From: Oenanthe sinensis
Taxonomy: Eukaryota > Streptophyta > Magnoliopsida > Apiales > Apiaceae
Direction of reading: 5' to 3'
NCBI GenBank assembly: GCA_028671895.1
Contig: CM053807.1
Span: 50,335,903-50,399,902 of the forward strand
Length of the DNA stretch: 64,000 bases
Part shown: piece by piece, positions 1-11,639 of the stretch
Layout: each line of letters begins with the position of its first letter
Position numbering within the stretch: the stretch's first letter is position 1
Notes under the pieces: model-generated
The model's input: only the letters and a program-made list of their open reading frames with translations
Database searches by the model: none
What the model was told of the DNA's origin: nothing
Program-made: the position numbers and the translations under genes

Positions 1-776
1 ACGGTTTAATCAAATAAAAATATGGTTGGTAGCCTATCCTTGACAAGAGTTTCGTCCCCACTTTTTACTCTCAAATTCAGCTCAGACTCTGAGATTGGAG
101 AGGAAAAGCACAGGTGCTTGGCAAGGATTTTATCCATGATACGAACTTACGAAGCAATTGCAATTTTCATGTTTCTAATGTACTGGTCTAATTGTCTTGT
201 GCATTAGATGAACTAGTCTCCAATGTGTTTATTTCTTCCTCGATGTATTTATTCAATTCAGTTCACCAGTATTCTTCCTGCTTTTATGTGTTTTATCTTT
301 TTTGAACTATATAGTACCACTACCACAAACTACACAGTAGTGATAAAAATAAAAAATAAAAAATAAAATTACCAAACTAACAGACACAGTTCTGTTAATA
401 ATTAAGTAGGGTAGTCACAAGTAAAATGTGCCCTAATTTCATTACAATTTCTTAATTTTTGCGGGGAATATTTTTTAAAACATACACATCACTGAAATTG
501 AAAATAATTGTATATGATGCCATTGAATCAACATACCATACAAATAATTCTTTATTCCGAAAAAGTTGAGTCTTTTCCATGACAAGATTTAAGAACACCA
601 TAGTAGCCTCACTTTTGCAGCTCCTAAACATTATATATATCAATTTTCTAGAACAACAAGAATAATAATAATCTCATACATAAATTTTCTCCACTAGCTT
701 TAGTACCCTTTTTATTTTCCCTCGTACCTTACACATTCCATGGCCAGTAATAATAATAATATTAATAATACACCTC
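1..776. other. No gene seen (3' flank of bHLH gene)
   Basis: AT-rich sequence downstream of the bHLH stop codon. An open frame of 61 codons runs from 22 to 207 on the + strand but resembles no family I recognise and has no visible splice partners inside the window. It could be 3' UTR or the tail of a gene that begins outside. I see no RNA gene or transposon ends here. Confidence 0.5.
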
Positions 777-1193
777 CTACAAGCATCTTCCCCCATATCC
801 AGCATTCCTAAATAATGCTTGCTTTATATCTTCTGAAAGATTTCTTCCTTGCTCGAGTCCCTATATATAACATTGCAAAAATATGAATGAGATTATTATG
901 CAAGTCGGCAAAGGGGTTCAACTAAAGTTAATAGTAGATCATGTACAACTAAAGTGAATGTACCTCTAAACAAGAAGCACGCATTCCAAAGTCACTGAAG
1001 CAGCTGATAACACACTGTTGAATCTCAAGACCTAGTGCTTCTAATGTAGTCACAGTTGATAGTAACAACCCTGGCTTACTAGCACAACACATTTCAATTT
1101 GAGTGTTCATGTTTCTCCTCTCCACATTAAACTGCTCATTCATATAAAATGCAAAATTTATGCTATTAGTATGATTTTAAGGCCATATTATAC

Positions 1194-1227
<34 letters not shown>

Positions 1228-2829
1228 CGGGGGGTACATACTTTTGGAGAATTTCTGACAAGAGCTTCATTAGGCTTAACATCTTGAAAAATGCTTGTTA
1301 AGCTTAGCTGGTGGTGATGATCATTGGAGCCAATCTCATTTTCTTCTTGCAATTTTCTTATTCTCTCCAGAAGCTCATTCATGTAGTCTATAGTATCTCC
1401 AAGTATTGATGTCCTGTCCATCTGCATAGTAATTTTCAAGAGGACAAAAAAGTGTAGTAAATGAAGAGGCCGTTTGGGATTACTTAAAATAAGTTACTTT
1501 TGACTTAATGGAGATGTTTTTAACTTAATGGAGAAAGTAAAATTTTTTACTTTAAGTTGAATGAATGTGTTTGGGTAATGGAACTTAAAGTTAAATGGGG
1601 GGTTTAATAATTTTGACTTTAAGTGAAATTTGACTTTAAAAAATTTTAAATTCATATTATTTATACTTTACAAGAGTCATGGAAGCAAAAAAAAAAAAAA
1701 AAATCGAAAAGTCAAAAAGTCATAAGCAAAAGTACCTTTTAGGTACTTTTTACTTAATGGAACTTTTCTCCTAAAAGCTAGCTTAAAGCCGGAGTACACA
1801 AACACGTCAAAAGCTCCTAAAAGTCATTTTTTACTTAAAGCCATGTTACACAAACAGGCTCGAAGTTAGACCCCACCCCACTAATGACACAAACTGGAAT
1901 TCTCAAGATTTTCGTATAATTCTTGAAAACTTAGTCTTAAACACACACCCACACACTTATAATTTAACTGCAACTTCTGTAAAATTCATCTGATTACTTT
2001 TTGCTCTAAATTATATTTTTTCAGCTAATTCTTGCAACACACATTTCCATCTAATTCAAACTCATGTGTTTGATTTATAAAACAAACTAAAGTTTCCAAG
2101 ATTTTCATTTAATTCTTGATTAAACAGAAGAAAAAAAAACACTTGTAATACAACACACACACACACACAAGGGTACCCTGCTTATCTTAGGAACAACAGA
2201 TTTAAGCAATTATGAACACACACACACAAGGGTACCTTGCTTATCTTAGGAACAACAGATCTAAGCATCGAAAGCCTGTCATTGAGCCGCTTCCTTCGCC
2301 TTCTTTCAGCCATCAGATTCTTAGAAGGCTGTCCATCTACTTTCTTGATTTTACTCTTTCTCTCAATGCTACTCCCCATCTGAAAAGTAGCAACTTCAGT
2401 AGACTGAAATGGCTCCACTTTACAAGAATCACCACCTGCTTTCACTTCCAACTCATCCATAATGGACATCAATGAATACTCTTCTTGACAAGGAAAGAAT
2501 GGAGGTGTATCAAGCATGTTGTTAGAAGAATCAGTGTGTTCTGGAGCTGATATAGTTTGATCATCTCCAAATGGACCACAAAACTCACTAAAAATTGTTG
2601 CAGAATCGAGGGTTTGTTGGTATTCATCAAATGGTACAGTAGATAACTCATCAAAACAAGTGTGTTGAGGATTAATGTTTGGAAAAGGGTTCTCAGAAAA
2701 GCTAGCAACACTAGAATATCCATTACAGAAATCATTAGCTCCTGTTGGAATAAAACTGGTGTATGATTCCCATGGCTCACTTCTAAAAGTTAGCAACTCT
2801 TCCAAGAAATCATGACCACTGTATTCCAT
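777..2829 (-). CDS. bHLH93-like basic helix-loop-helix transcription factor, 4 exons, 341 aa
   Basis: Nuclear DNA-binding regulator of the ICE1/bHLH93 clade (inferred; bHLH93 relatives act in flowering and development). Exons on the minus strand: 2829-2236, 1421-1242, 1131-964 and 860-777; these sum to 1,026 nt with consistent phase. The N-terminus starts MEYSGHDFLEELL, typical of the clade, which is why I chose the ATG at 2829 over one nine bases upstream. Residues 170-198 hold the basic region and helix 1 (NLMAERRRRKRLNDRLSMLR). Exon 2 opens with MDRTSILGDTIDYMNELL (loop and helix 2). Exons 3-4 form the ACT-like C-terminal domain, with QCVISCFSDFG and the family ending RNAGYGGRCL. Oddity: the exon 1 donor lies in a 59-bp tandem duplication. 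A TATA-like TATATATATT lies at 2951-2960. Confidence 0.93.
1466..1862. mobile_element. Putative MITE in bHLH intron 1
   Basis: The ends are imperfect inverted repeats. The left end begins GAGGCCGTTTGGGATTACTT, and the right end read in reverse begins GAGCCTGTTTGTGTAACATG. The interior is A/T-rich, with repeated ACTTTTTACTTAATGGAAC-like phrases and a poly-A run. No clean target-site duplication could be found, so the superfamily is unassigned. It fills about half of the 814-bp first intron. Confidence 0.55.
2161..2267. repeat. 59-bp tandem duplication spanning the exon 1 splice donor
   Basis: Positions 2161-2208 and 2220-2267 are 48 bp long and differ at two positions (period 59). Each copy contains the 3' end of bHLH exon 1 and its GTACCC donor. 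The copy nearer the coding exon (2220-2267) joins in frame to exon 2. The other copy is now intronic and carries a second potential donor. A CA microsatellite flanks both copies and probably promoted the duplication (inference). Confidence 0.9.
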
Positions 2830-2950
2830 CTCCAACATTAAAACACACACACACACACACACTTTTTGCCTTGCTTTATGAAACTTGCAGATGCTTACTT
2901 ACACAAGGAGGAACCTTGATAATATATTTTCAAGATGCAGCTAGTGGGCT

Positions 2951-2960
2951 AATATATATA
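2951..2960 (-). promoter_or_regulatory. TATA-like box of the bHLH gene
   Basis: TATATATATT read on the minus strand, about 120 nt upstream of the chosen ATG. This fits a plant core promoter with a short 5' UTR that includes the CA/GT microsatellite at 2843-2861. Confidence 0.5.
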
Positions 2961-2999
2961 GGAGTGGATATAATAATAATAATATCAGTACACGATCGA

Positions 3000-5900
3000 G
3001 AAGTAATTAATTCATGTAAGTAATAGAGTAAAGAGATGTTAATACTTAATATGTTATGGTCCGGGTTACCGGAAATTCATTTTATTTATCCGTGCTTTTT
3101 TTAATGGAAATGATTAAAATTAGAGTTTTGATGTGAATTCAGAGATGATCACGGTCATTTTATTCATATTTTTGAAAGCCTTTTATAATTTTTCTATTAT
3201 TATATAAAAATGTGAATAAATAATTATCGACAATTGCTTGTCAAGAGGGCTGCCATATATTATTACCAAATATGTAGCTAGAGCTTGAAAAGGAGGGCAT
3301 TACCACTTGTCATATTTGCACCAACTAGGCTAACAACACAACTGGAAATTTATTAGATTAATGTAAAAACATTTTGTTTTAATCTTGCAATATCTGTCGA
3401 GGTGATTTCATGTCTTTTTCACCGAAATCTGGTATATCAAACAAACACTATAGTCTATATAAATAGTGTACCAGTCTGAGAAGTTTGACTTGCATTTCTG
3501 TCTGAAACGAAAAGGATGGAGTTGAGCTTCAGAGACCATGTCAGGTTCTCTAATTTAATCTAACCCTAATACACTTGCATGCTCATCACAAACGAAACAA
3601 TTAAGGAATTAATTTTATGTTTTAACTTGAGCAAAATTAAATATTTATCCTTGTAAAAACAATTAAGCTTTCATCTGGATGTGCGATGAAATGATAACAG
3701 CTGAATCAATAACATGAAATTTTAGCCAAGCATTTAGGTTGATTTAACTTCATATATGCATGAGAACTCATTCTTTGCACTATAACACATCACCCTGACA
3801 GAATTTTTATATTAAAGCCGTCAAAAATGCTTCATTTTTAACTGATTTCATCTGTTTAAAGGTCGTTTTTTTAATCGCAAAACGTCCCTATTCCTGCTCA
3901 ATAATTATTATTTTAACTTTTAACAGCAGATCTGTCAAAAGGTGAATATTATATTATTATTTATTTAAAATAAATAAAAAAGGACAAATAAAATATAAAA
4001 ATTCTTTAGACGAACGTGACGTCAAAAGATGAATATAAACTTTATACTCCCCCTGTTTTTCTACAAGTGGCTTTCACTTTTGACATTTTATTTAAAATAA
4101 AGATTAAAAATCATAATTTTTACTGTACGGTCAAATGTGCCAAATGTGAAAAGGACTTATAAAAAAACGGAGCGAGTATAAAGTAACCCAAATTTGTTGG
4201 AGCATTGGTATACAAAGTTTTTCAAATTTATAAATTATCTTCGAACTTAATCTGTATAATTTAAATTGAGTTTGATTAATGAGTTATCAAGTCGAATTTA
4301 ATTTACTAAAATTTGTAAATATTTTTATGAACCTAATAAATAGTGATATTAATTAGTTCTAATTTATCTCATCTTTCAAAAATAAATATGTATTTTAAGA
4401 AAATAATATAAATATATACTTTTTCTAAAAATAATGAAGACAAACAATTATATTATCCTAAATCTAATTCGAGTGGACTCAGTTAGTACAAAAATCTTAC
4501 AGTAGCAAAAACACAAAATTCAAACTCTAATTGATTTCTAGTTCTACTAGACCGCTATATCAAGATTACTTTAACTCTGGGTATATGCATGCATGTGTGC
4601 GATAGAGTAAATGTTGAAATAGCTGTAACTCTAAAACGAGCACAGCAGACGTAAATATTTCCAATTTCAAATGAGTTGGTGAGATTTTTGTTTTATCTTT
4701 ACTTTTCTAATGTGAAATTCGCAAACTAGGGCATACAAATTTGTCACTTAATCTTCTTAGTTAGTAGCTAGCTTTTGTTTTTTTTTCCTTATTCTTCGTA
4801 CCCCGGCTGCCTGCAACAATCAATCAATTTTATACATTATTCATGGATAATGCATAGGTGTATATATAAATGTATTACTAAAAAATTTACCCTACAAAAT
4901 GTAGTTGTCATATAATTATTACTCTATATTTTTAAATTATTTCAAGATGTCATATTAAGTACAAGAATATTCCAAATTAACATGCACAATAGATTCTTTT
5001 TTTTACTCGCTTTAAGTAAAAAAGTGCAACTTTTTAGTATATCAACATACATCTCCTTAAATATCAACTTTTTTAAAAAAAATGTATTATTTTTCATAGA
5101 TATTTGGTTTATCTTTTCCCGAGGATATTAATAGTACATATTTTTTGAAAAAAAACAATTATATAACTATTTTCCAAGAAGGGTACGCATTTTTTTTAAA
5201 TAAGGTGAACAAAACATCCCTTTGGTGCTGGTGCGAAATAGAACAAAAAAATGCTGTTTTTTATGCAAGGGCGAGGATTAAAACTACATTTGTTTTTACT
5301 CTTTTGACTATTGGCCATATGTATGACAGATTGACAGCTAACTCTTAAGTCTCAAACCCTAGAAATCAAGAATCTCATGCACATGCTCCCATACTCTAAT
5401 CTAAATTGATTAGTCTAATAAGCTTAGAGAGTTACAGTACTAGTTGATATATAGTTGATGAGTCTTTTTTTGTTTGAGAGCTAATTACCGCTTACTAATA
5501 CAGGGGTTAGCCGGTGGTTTAATTAGTGTAATCCCTCTTAATTAAGTTGAAGTAAGAAACAAACGGTACGTACTTGTCACTCTGCAATAATTCATGACAA
5601 TTTGTCTATAGATATATATGTGTGGAATAATTTGAATAATAATTTATTGGATGGCGAAACTTTATTCTTAATCAATTTAATCTGCTTCTTGATAGTAATT
5701 TTCTAAAATAAGAGTATAAGATTAAATTATTAATTACATAATAGATTATTATTGAATCCTACTGGCTTGGTCTTTTAATTTTATTTTGTACCAAAGGAAA
5801 ACCAAATACAATACTCATAATAAGGCTTTGATATTAATTAATAATTGGGGTTAAAAAAGTTAATTATTAATTCATTCATGATTCTAAAAGAAGTCGGAGC

Positions 5901-6079
5901 TTAATAATCATCAAAAGATTTTCATTAATTTTTCAGATTAGTCCGACGAAATTATTTTTATTAGCACTTAAACAACCTTATTCAATTTCGTCGCTGAACA
6001 TATGAATAATATTAATGTAGTTTTCAATAAGAGCTAATAATTAGATGATGTTATTAAATCTATAAACAGTGGATATGAA
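3000..6079. other. Intergenic DNA without a recognisable gene
   Basis: AT-rich and multiply interrupted by stops in all frames. A TATATAAAT at 3456-3464 is followed by an ATG at 3516 that opens only a 15-codon frame, so it could be a non-coding or truncated transcription unit (low confidence). A Stowaway-like MITE lies at 4047-4176. The 67-codon frame at 5145-5348 looks random. Confidence 0.6.
4047..4176. mobile_element. Stowaway-like MITE (130 bp)
   Basis: Begins CTCCCCCTGTTTTTC and ends AAAAACGGAGCGAG, a mutated form of the Stowaway terminal repeat CTCCCTCCGT. TA dinucleotides flank it at 4045-4046 and 4177-4178, the expected Tc1/mariner target duplication. It has no coding capacity. Confidence 0.8.
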
Positions 6080-6088
6080 TAAATTGAT

Positions 6089-6255
6089 GAGTAAAGTGCG
6101 TACGCGCAGTTTGTGTGTCAGACCATTTGAGATACCACACTTCAAAAATTACCACGCGCTATACTGCACTTCTTAACTTTTTACAGAATGTTGTTTTCTG
6201 TTAAATCGGGCTAACGCCGTGTATTTTCTTAAGGGTATTTTCGACTGTTAGTATT
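6089..6255 (+). repeat. Left terminal inverted repeat of the MULE
   Basis: Pairs with the reverse complement of about 9645-9810. The outer 90 bp are the best conserved (TTTGTGTGTCAGACCA, CCACGCGCTATACTG); similarity fades after AAGGGTATTTT. In Mutator elements the TIRs bind transposase and carry the promoters, which fits the gene starting 100 bp further in. Confidence 0.93.
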
Positions 6256-6271
6256 CTAACGGCTCTATCAG

Positions 6272-6280
6272 CTATATATA
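6272..6280 (+). promoter_or_regulatory. TATA-like box of the MULE-borne GRF gene
   Basis: CTATATATA lies just inside the left TIR and 76 bp before the ATG at 6356. Its position supports TIR-driven transcription of the small gene. Confidence 0.5.
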
Positions 6281-6355
6281 CACACACTTTACCCCTTTCA
6301 TTCATATTGTTGTTCAAAACCCTAATTAAATACAGAAGGCTCGTGAACACCAAGA

Positions 6356-6778
6356 ATGGCTCATCGTGACATGCCTGAAGCTGATACTATTTTGGATTTT
6401 GCTTGTGATTGTTATCGTATGAGCGTTGCGAAGACTCGTTGGTATGGAGTGAACGCTGGCAGGAGGTATAGGTCTTGTGAGATAGGTAGGTGTGGGTACC
6501 ATGTCTGGATCGATAAAGAACCACTGGGGGCTCGTACTTTGGACATAATTAAGGAGTTTCAAGAACAAGCAATAAAGAGGGATGATGTATTTTTTCGCAA
6601 GCTGGATCGAATGAGAGAGAAGCATAAGGCTGAGATTGCTCGAGTGAAGAAGAAGAAGCAGTTGATGACGGTGGCTGCCATGTTCGTGCTTTTTTCTGCG
6701 ATGATGAACATGGTGGTTACTGCATTCCCAGACATGGTCGATGAGTTTGATGACATTGAAGAGATTGATGAAGAATAA
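6356..6778 (+). CDS. Small GRF-type zinc-finger protein with C-terminal membrane segment, carried by the MULE
   Basis: A single exon of 140 codons, fully intact. Residues 17-53 look like a plant GRF zinc finger: C17-x-C19, then NAGRRYRSC with C41, and C46 in CGYHVWID. A lysine/arginine-rich, probably helical stretch (about 66-101) follows. Residues 103-124 (MTVAAMFVLFSAMMNMVV core) are hydrophobic enough for a membrane anchor, and the tail is acidic (DDIEEIDEE). GRF fingers bind nucleic acid in other proteins; the role here is unknown. The gene points inward from the left TIR toward the transposase, the place occupied by mudrB in maize MuDR. It could be an element-encoded helper or a captured host gene. 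Finger assignment is by motif only. Confidence 0.8.
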   Translation: MAHRDMPEADTILDFACDCYRMSVAKTRWYGVNAGRRYRSCEIGRCGYHVWIDKEPLGARTLDIIKEFQEQAIKRDDVFFRKLDRMREKHKAEIARVKKKKQLMTVAAMFVLFSAMMNMVVTAFPDMVDEFDDIEEIDEE

Positions 6779-7110
6779 AGAAGATGATGGGTCTGTTTAA
6801 GCTTGTTTTTGTATTTAGTTATTATGTAAGGAAGAAGATGTTTGAATGAATGTAAAGACTGTGTCTGTAATCATTAATTTTCAATGTAATGACTATGTTT
6901 CTTATTCGTTTGATCCTAAACTCATGTACTTAATCTAGTTTGATAAACTGAAGCAATATTTGATAACTAAGAAACAACAATTAAACCAACTGATAAACAT
7001 TATCAATATATAGATAGATAACATAACATGGAATATTGTCAAAAGATACATATTATCAAAAGATGCACATTCCAAAAGATAAATTGTCATAGGTTACAAT
7101 GTCAACATAT

Positions 7111-9533
7111 CTAAATAAAAGCCACTGGATTGTCCTTCAATTTAGATTGCATTTCTTTTCTTTTGGACTCAAGTTTTGCCTTGGTAGTGGTGGTGACCTT
7201 GTTTCCTTGACTAGTAGACTGTGGCTGAATTCCAAGTGTAGTATTCTTAACTTTTGCAGGAGCTTGATTCTTCTTGAACACCCCACCTTGAGTGCCCTCA
7301 TGTGCTCATCCACCAACCTTAGTAGCTTGACTGCCCTCAGGTGCTCCCCCACTAACCTTGGTAGCTTGACTCTCATATACTCCTTCACCAACATTGGGAT
7401 CATGATTCTCACGAACTGCATTACTAGCATTCTCATTTGATGCAGTTGCTGTCTTTTTCTTCCTTTGCTTCATCATTTTCAATGTGAAGATCAACCTTCA
7501 AACTCTGTAGAAACCAGTTCCAACTCTCACTGTTTTCAGCTTCAACAACTGCCCAAGCTATGGGGTACATCCATCATTGGCATATGTACCAATTGCAGCT
7601 AGTAACTGGCCTCTATATGGCCCATTCAAATGGCAGCCATCCAAACCAACGAGAGCTCTGAAGCCAGCCCTAAACCCTTTCTTCAATGGCCTAAAACAAG
7701 TGTAAAATCTCTTAAATCTCTTTCTTCCATCCTTCACTTCTTGTTCTTCAAGTAGCAATTGTATAGTACTATCAGGCATAACTTTCAACAACTCAGTACC
7801 ATATTCCCATAATTTTCCATATTGATCAATATGTTTACCATTAATCTTCTCCAATGCCTTTCTCTTAGCCCTAGCTATAGCATAGATTGAAACATGACAA
7901 TTCCAGTCATTCACCACTTTCTTCAGAAATAATTGTAAAGGCTATGTGGGATTCATCCTTATATCATCATCATACTGTTCAGCACTTTATCTAGAATTTA
8001 TCTGTTTCCGGTGGAAAGTCTATGTGCATGTATGCTTTGGATTATACACCTTTATCTGGTATGTGTCAGTCCTTTGCATCTTTGAAGCATATATTTTCCA
8101 TTCACAGCTTCCTTCACATATAAACTTCACTCTTTTACCATAATGCCTGCATTGTTTGATTGGCCTCCTCTCCATTATTGCTTGATTTTTGACTGCATCT
8201 CTAAAAATCTTAGAAATTGCAAACATCATACCCAACTGAAATTTTGGTTCTTTCATTTCTGTCTTGTGGTTAAAGACTAGATATGAAATCTCATCTTCAT
8301 CAGTGCTATTGCAGGCCATCATTTCTTCTTCACTATCTGCATAATTACTAGACAAATTAAATGCATACCCTCTTTCATCTTTACTAACATTGTTCCCTTC
8401 ACTATCTTTAGTTGCACAAGCATTGTTTACATCTTCAGCCTCATTACCTTTTTCATTACCTTTTTCCTCAGTAGCTTTTTCATTAGCTTTTTCCTTACCT
8501 TTGTCTTGCTTGACCTTCTTTTTTTCATTTTTTTGACTCTTTCTCTGTCTTTCCTTCCAAAGATTGTAAACTTCTTCATTAGTGTTGTCAAGATTGGATG
8601 AATCTGAATGAAAATTACAGTCATTCAACTCATCTGAATCCTTTTCTGGAATGTAATCCTCATCACTATCACCATCACTCTCCAAATATCCCCCACCATT
8701 AACAACAGTGTCTCTGGCATTATCAACAATTTCTCTAGCATTATCAACATATTGAATGTCTGGATCTTGGGAAGGTGCAAATTCTTGTGTAGGCAGTCCA
8801 TCAATATCCACAGCTAGAATTGGCTTTATAGTCAATGAATACACATATATAACTCTCTCAGGTGACATTAATTCACACATTTCCATTATTTCACTATCAG
8901 ACTCTAAAGGCCACAATCCCTTATCCATGTCAGTTCCTAGCCACTTGAAGAAGAATGAGTGACCACCTACCTCACCACATTCTTTTGACATTGACATCAA
9001 TTCAAGAAGGCTCATAGTGTCAATATCACACAAGTCAATATAATCTACTACTCCACCTATATATTCATTAGGAAATTCAGTCAATTTCCATTCATGAAAA
9101 AGTTTTATAGTAAACAGATTTGGATAGTCTACAAGAAAAAGTGAAAATTTACAAACATGTGAACAAGTAGGACCAGTAGAATATAAAAAAAAGAAAGTTA
9201 CAAACATTGGAACATAACATAAGGAACCACCAACAAGAAATTTTGAAAAATAGTACCAAGACACATGTGAAGCACGACATAGGGGACCACATAAGCATAT
9301 AATATGGTAGTCACATGGAAGCAACATACAAATAGGCTTTACACATGATATTTTAACCAAATATGCCCTAGTTACATCATATATATCCTCAAATTGATAA
9401 CTCTAATTCATAACCCTAATTGCAGCACACATAAACCCTAATTAAGTTTTGAACAAGTACCTTCTCCATAATCGGGACCCTCTCTAGGTTTGTAGACATC
9501 AAAATCCTTACGATCTCTGATACACCACACCAT
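7111..9533 (-). pseudogene. Decayed PB1-type mudrA/MULE transposase
   Basis: Exon 1 is 9533-9461 (starts MVWCIRDRKDFDVYKP). Exon 2 begins at 9128 after a good acceptor and the phases match. Order of parts: PB1-like domain (LFTIKLFHEWKLTEF, YIDLCDIDTMSLLELM), a long acidic/lysine-rich linker, the Mutator DNA-binding domain (FQLGMMFAISKIFRDAV to YNPKHTC, ending near 8020), and the start of the MULE DDE domain with its first aspartate in VGLDGCHLNGPYRGQLL (about 7640). The frame breaks near 8020, with stops at 7987-7989 and 7942-7944, a further shift near 7560 and a stop at 7306-7308. The rest of the DDE core and the zinc knuckle are missing, and a low-complexity C-terminal tail resumes and ends at 7111. 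The protein is not functional as it stands. Element mobility would need transposase in trans. Confidence 0.93.
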
Positions 9534-9644
9534 TGCAGTAGCAAGTCTTCGATCGAGTATTCACAAATGCACGGTAGATAAGGAAGAGATGTGTGTAATA
9601 GAAATGAACTGGGTAATGTGTCTTAATTAATGAGTAATATTAAC

Positions 9645-9810
9645 TGACCAAAATACCCTTATAAAAAGTCACTGCATTAGCCTAATTAGACGGAAATCAG
9701 CAAAGTGCTAGGAAATTAAGAAGTACAGTATAGCGCGTGGTAGTTTTTGAACTGTAGTATCACAAGTGGTCTGACACACAAACTGCGCGTACAGGAAGCG
9801 CACTTTAGTC
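9645..9810 (-). repeat. Right terminal inverted repeat of the MULE
   Basis: Reverse complement partner of 6089-6255. It contains the same GTACGCGCAGTTTGTGTGTC and CACGCGCTATACTG blocks. The transposase ATG (9533) lies about 110 bp inside its inner edge. Confidence 0.93.
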
Positions 9811-9819
9811 TAAATTGAT

Positions 9820-11590
9820 TCATAAATGTAAGCAAAGCAATGATATTAAGGTTCTAAAGCTGGCTAAATCTAATGTAGGACAGAGTGTGGAAGACAACGA
9901 CACGACTCAAAAACAAAAACTATGGTCTATGGGCTATGGCCATTTCCAAAACAGCGGGCTCTCCTCCAAACATCACTCTCCAATTCTTTTATATACATCA
10001 GTCATCAGCACACAATATTGTTCTCAATACCACTCTCTTCCTCTATCTGTCACGTAGGACTGTGTATCTGTGGACGACGTGTGGTGACGGAATCCGAATC
10101 AAAATAATTCAAAATTATGTAAAATATTCATTAATTAAATTATTACTTGATTTACAAGAAAATTATATTGATATGAATATTAGTTTCTCGCAAACGACTG
10201 ATAAAAAAAAATCCCAAGATCCTTCCAAAAATACGAATAAAATGATGTAACTACTGCATTCACATAATATATCAATCATTTATCACAACTGAAATTCTAT
10301 TTATATTAATTATTAAAGACGGAATGAGAATACAAATAATAAAATACTCCATACTAATTAATTTTTTCATTGTAACCTCAATTTCGCACACTAGCTCCTA
10401 CGTACATTTGCGGTACTGCATAAATCTATCAACACTCAACTCTACTAAATTGTGTACGTTGCGTGACATGGTAGGTCATGTTTCTGTTTTATATCTTGTT
10501 CAATAAAAATAAAAAGATTTATGTTTTATTATTTTAATAAATAAATAAAATGTGTATTAGTTCCTTATTTATATTAACGGTTAATATATAAAAGATAAAT
10601 TTATATTACTGAAACAAATATGTTAATATTATATATATATATATGTAAATTATTTTTGATACCTTAAAACATTTAAATCAGTTATAATACGTATACGGTT
10701 AGTACTGATTATATATATTATGAACAAATTTATACTGATTACTAATATTGTATATGTTGATTGTAATCTACAAATCATTAGAAATAAATTGACAAAGTTA
10801 AAAAATAATTAATTTTATATTAAATTTGCTACTACTATATCTCATTAAAAATGCTTTGTCTATTAATAAATAGTATAAATTAGTGTATTTATATTTTTTT
10901 TTCTGCTGAATACACACACACACACACATATACATATGTGTAAGTAATTAATATTATTAAATAATTTAAAAATAATAAAATAATAAAATTTAGATGGTAT
11001 AACATATTTAATCTCATAAGATAAGCTTAAATAATTTATATTAAATTTATAAATATTTTTAAGTAAATAAATAGTATGAATGAGAATGATGATTAAATTC
11101 TAATTATTCTATATTTGTAGGGGTAAATCTATATGATTTTATTAAAGGATTCATTTATTAATGGTATCATATTTAAAAAAATGGGTTAAAATAATATCAA
11201 ACTCAAATATTTTGTTTGTTTGAGAGTGTTAAATTTTAAATATGAATAGAATCATAGGTTAAAATCAGAAATTATAAATAATAAAAAACATGTTAGTATG
11301 AAAAATTAGTAATTTTGTATCACCGAATATAATTAAAAAGAGTTTGAAATATAATTGAATTTTATTAAAGTTATATTATATATATATATATGCATGTATA
11401 TAAATTAGTGTAATAATTGGAATGTAATTAGTCGGTTCTTGCACATGTATATAAATTTTAATTTATTAAAAAATAGATTTAAGAATATTGCTATAATATA
11501 ATAAATATTGAATATTGAATTTAAATAAAAATTAGAACTACAAATAAAATTAACTTATTCATAAATATAATATATCAATGATTTTATTAA
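9820..11590. other. AT-rich intergenic DNA, no gene seen
   Basis: Short overlapping frames at 9815-10250 share no recognisable motif and are probably chance. A CA-microsatellite lies at 10912-10927, and AT-microsatellites near 10630 and 11378. Nothing else is supported. Confidence 0.6.
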
Positions 11591-11639
11591 GTATAGTATA
11601 TTTATAAGGAGATTCTTAACTATGACTAAAAGAACACTG

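Larger units (their letters stand above)
6080..9819. mobile_element. Complete MuDR/Mutator-like element (MULE) with long TIRs and 9-bp TSD
   Basis: The element proper spans 6089-9810 (3,722 bp). The same nine bases, TAAATTGAT, flank it at 6080-6088 and 9811-9819, the target-duplication length diagnostic of Mutator elements. The terminal inverted repeats run about 165 bp. The left end starts GAGTAAAGTGCG and the right end, reversed, GACTAAAGTGCG. Both then share TACGCGCAGTTTGTGTGTCA and ACCACGCGCTATACTG, and the similarity continues to AAGGGTATTTT. Inside are two convergent genes, each starting just inside one TIR: a small GRF zinc-finger gene (+) and a mudrA-type transposase pseudogene (-). 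The right TIR carries a short insertion (about 4 nt) relative to the left. The perfect target duplication suggests fairly recent insertion, although the transposase is broken. Confidence 0.96.

Noticed and set aside
22..207. 61-codon frame at the window start
   Set aside because: No family resemblance, no promoter, no splice partners; indistinguishable from chance.
1466..1862. hAT assignment for the MITE in bHLH intron 1
   Set aside because: The terminal repeats are clear but no 8-bp duplication could be found, so the superfamily is left open.
3456..3561. Promoter plus first exon of an unknown gene
   Set aside because: A TATA-like box and an ATG exist, but the frame closes after 15 codons and no downstream exon can be linked.
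9815..10250. Overlapping frames of 60-120 codons downstream of the MULE
   Set aside because: Three different frames overlap, none has a recognisable domain, and composition matches the AT-rich spacer.
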